DNA of 64,000 nt from positions 14,816,471 to 14,880,470 of the forward strand of contig NC_063446.1 in assembly GCF_020379485.1 (NCBI RefSeq), given 5' to 3'. The DNA comes from Brassica napus. Its lineage: Eukaryota; Streptophyta; Magnoliopsida; Brassicales; Brassicaceae. Position numbers and translations under genes: made by a program. Shown one piece after another: positions 62,348 through 64,000 of this stretch. Under the pieces are notes generated by a model that saw only the letters and a list, made by a program, of their open reading frames with translations, had not been told where the DNA came from and searched no databases. Every line of letters starts with the position of its first letter. The first letter of the stretch is position 1.

Positions 62348-63859
62348 CTCCCCCTTGATCATCCATCTTGTATTACGTGGTGCCTCGTTAAAAACCTAGT
62401 CATGGAAAACCCAATGGGAAAAACCGTAGTAAAAGTAAAAAGAGTACAACTACGTAAGCTCCCCCTCGAATGAGTAGTCATAGAACCTTTAGAACAATGA
62501 TAGATTTTCATCTCTCAAATTGTAACATTCTCTTTGGGTGTCTATCTTTTGTATATTCTTTGTTGCCTCGTTAAAACCTTGTTATGGAAAAACCCAATGG
62601 GATAAAAAAAAACCATGATAAGGAAAAAGAGTACAACCACACTTACTATCATATTTCTTTCCCTGGAAACAATATCTTCAGGATATGCATTCCAATCAAC
62701 TCTCTTCAGAGAATTAAGCTTAAGAGAATAAACTCTATTCATTTCTATTATGATATCTAGGGCCTTTAGACTTCTTGTCCATAATTCTCTTTTGACTTAG
62801 ACAATAGTTTATTGGTCTATTTGGATTTCAAACCAAATTTCTTACATATAATCGTATAGAAATTCGTCTCGTACATACGAATTATTCATTTGTAACTATA
62901 GAAGTTACTATTATGATTTTCTTTCTTTTCATATGAAATTACATCTTTCAGTAATGAAAAAGATTAATAATTTTCTTAAATAACACTCTTACGTATGGTA
63001 TTTCAGGACCAAACATATACGAGCGTCTTAAATAAAATACTTTAAGGATCTTTATGATAACATCTCAGTTTTAGATCTCCAGTTTAGAATACATAAAAAC
63101 AATATAGTATTGTCAAGAGTTTTCTTTCAAAATATAATTTTTCTATAACTCTTCAGGAGTTTTGATTATATTCAAATCATGATTCTATTGATTTATAATC
63201 TCTTGATAAATACAAATGGATACATTTGTTAATATTTCATATATCCCATAAAATAGTTTGTTTCAATTCGATCGAATATGCAGAGTTCCCGGGAACATGA
63301 TTTTGATATCATCAATCCTTCATGGATTATACTTTCAGGGATTAACATTTTTCAAGTGGATTGTTTCATTCAAGTTCTTCCTTTATTACCAGACTATAAG
63401 GAACTTGAAACTAGTTGCATCTACCACATGAAATTATGTCTCTTCACAATTAATTTCATATTGATCTTTCTTTGTGTGCAACGGTTCATTTACATCTCAC
63501 TTGTTTTACACCTTTTAGTGTATGGACTACTGGTCCAAATACTTCTCTATTTCACAAGAAGTTTATATCTTTGTCTATTGCATCTTTCTGATTTGGCCAA
63601 TCATTTCTTTGTGTACACTTTTCAATAGACTTTCTTTCATGATCCTCTTTCTCATTTATTATATCAACTGCTACTTTGCATGTATAATATCATCGACGTC
63701 AATTTTCTTATCGGTTCCATTTTGTTTCATACATGACATAACTTATTGAGATCTCTTCATTTGTCTCAGGTACCTGAATTTTCGTCAGTCATGTTTAATT
63801 TCTCTTCTGGAGATCATACAAAACTATATTGCCTCGTTTTGACCATTATCAATATATGC

Positions 63860-64000
63860 TCCTTTTCATTTACGAGGATTTATCTTTGGAACCAATCTGT
63901 CTACCACGCTGCAGGCGTGACTAGCAGTTTGATATTGTTCTTGTAGAACATTTATTCTTATTGGAGCATTTACAGCTGGTATATGTGACTTGATCACTAT
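63860..64000 (-). pseudogene. Copia pol fragment (integrase-RT linker)
   Basis: The minus strand encodes IKSHIPAVNAPIRINV and, further on, RLVPKINPRK. These correspond to the ISHILACNAPIRLDV and GRPIGSKDKQPRK segments at about 9270-9390 of the first Copia element, between integrase and RT. The repeat partner is diverged and the frame is not clean. Confidence 0.7.

Larger units (their letters stand above)
62035..64000 (-). mobile_element. Second Copia retrotransposon, decayed and truncated by the window edge
   Basis: A 3' LTR (62035-62347) is followed by the polypurine tract AAGGGGGAG (minus strand) and by the block TTGCCTCGTTAAAACC...GGAAAAAGAGTACAACCAC, which also lies beside the 3' LTR of the first Copia element (7232-7315). 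Here this block occurs twice (about 62380-62450 and 62563-62640). A pol fragment lies at 63860-64000. The RT and RNase H region expected between is not recognisable, so a large internal deletion or heavy decay is likely. The other LTR is outside the window. Confidence 0.75.

Noticed and set aside
63278..63946. Hydrophobic plus-strand open frames suggesting a membrane protein
   Set aside because: They are antisense to decayed Copia sequence; the minus strand at 63860-64000 carries recognisable Copia motifs.

Overview
This is nuclear DNA of a flowering plant of the mustard family, very probably Brassica or a close relative (tribe Brassiceae). Every recognisable host gene resembles one from a single stretch of Arabidopsis chromosome 2, and the order is kept. 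From memory of Arabidopsis, left to right: GPDHC1 (At2g41540), SFGH (At2g41530), CKX1 (At2g41510), LIS (At2g41500), peroxidase 25 (At2g41480), ARP (At2g41460), ERD15 (At2g41430), a CYSTM proline-rich gene (At2g41420, here as two tandem copies) and AUG1 (At2g41350). Several Arabidopsis genes of the interval are missing and three of those present are damaged. This is the pattern expected of one fractionated subgenome copy in an ancient polyploid.

Layout. 1-2.3 kb: 3' truncated GPDHC1 (minus) with a hAT-like MITE in intron 1. 2.8-6.2 kb: a Stowaway-like MITE, then a 3-kb Helitron carrying fragments of two unrelated genes (bHLH105/ILR3 and NAP1). 6.9-13.7 kb: a young but defective Copia retrotransposon with two LTRs and a perfect 5-bp target duplication. 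14.2-18.4 kb: convergent SFGH (plus, intact) and CKX1 (minus, frameshifted). 18.4-33.5 kb: a gene-poor interval of MITEs, Helitrons, a SINE, a fold-back element and retroelement debris. 33.9-37 kb: LIS relic and peroxidase 25 with a nonsense codon. 38-40 kb: LINE remnant with a nested MITE. 40.5-45.3 kb: ARP (DNA repair) and ERD15 (dehydration response), both minus. 45.6-46.9 kb: a tandem array of about 155-bp monomers. 47.3-50.8 kb: hAT-like MITE and Helitrons. 51-59 kb: the tandem CYSTM pair with independent insertions. 59.5-61.2 kb: AUG1. 62-64 kb: the start of a second, decayed Copia element that runs off the window.

The host genes are unrelated housekeeping or stress functions and do not form a pathway. 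The notable biology is genome evolution: gene-fragment capture by a Helitron, gene decay at three loci, and a tandem duplication whose two copies act as empty-site controls for each other's insertions. No prokaryotic features, CRISPR arrays, rRNA genes or convincing stand-alone tRNA genes were seen. Gene names rest on recalled family sequences; no database search was run.
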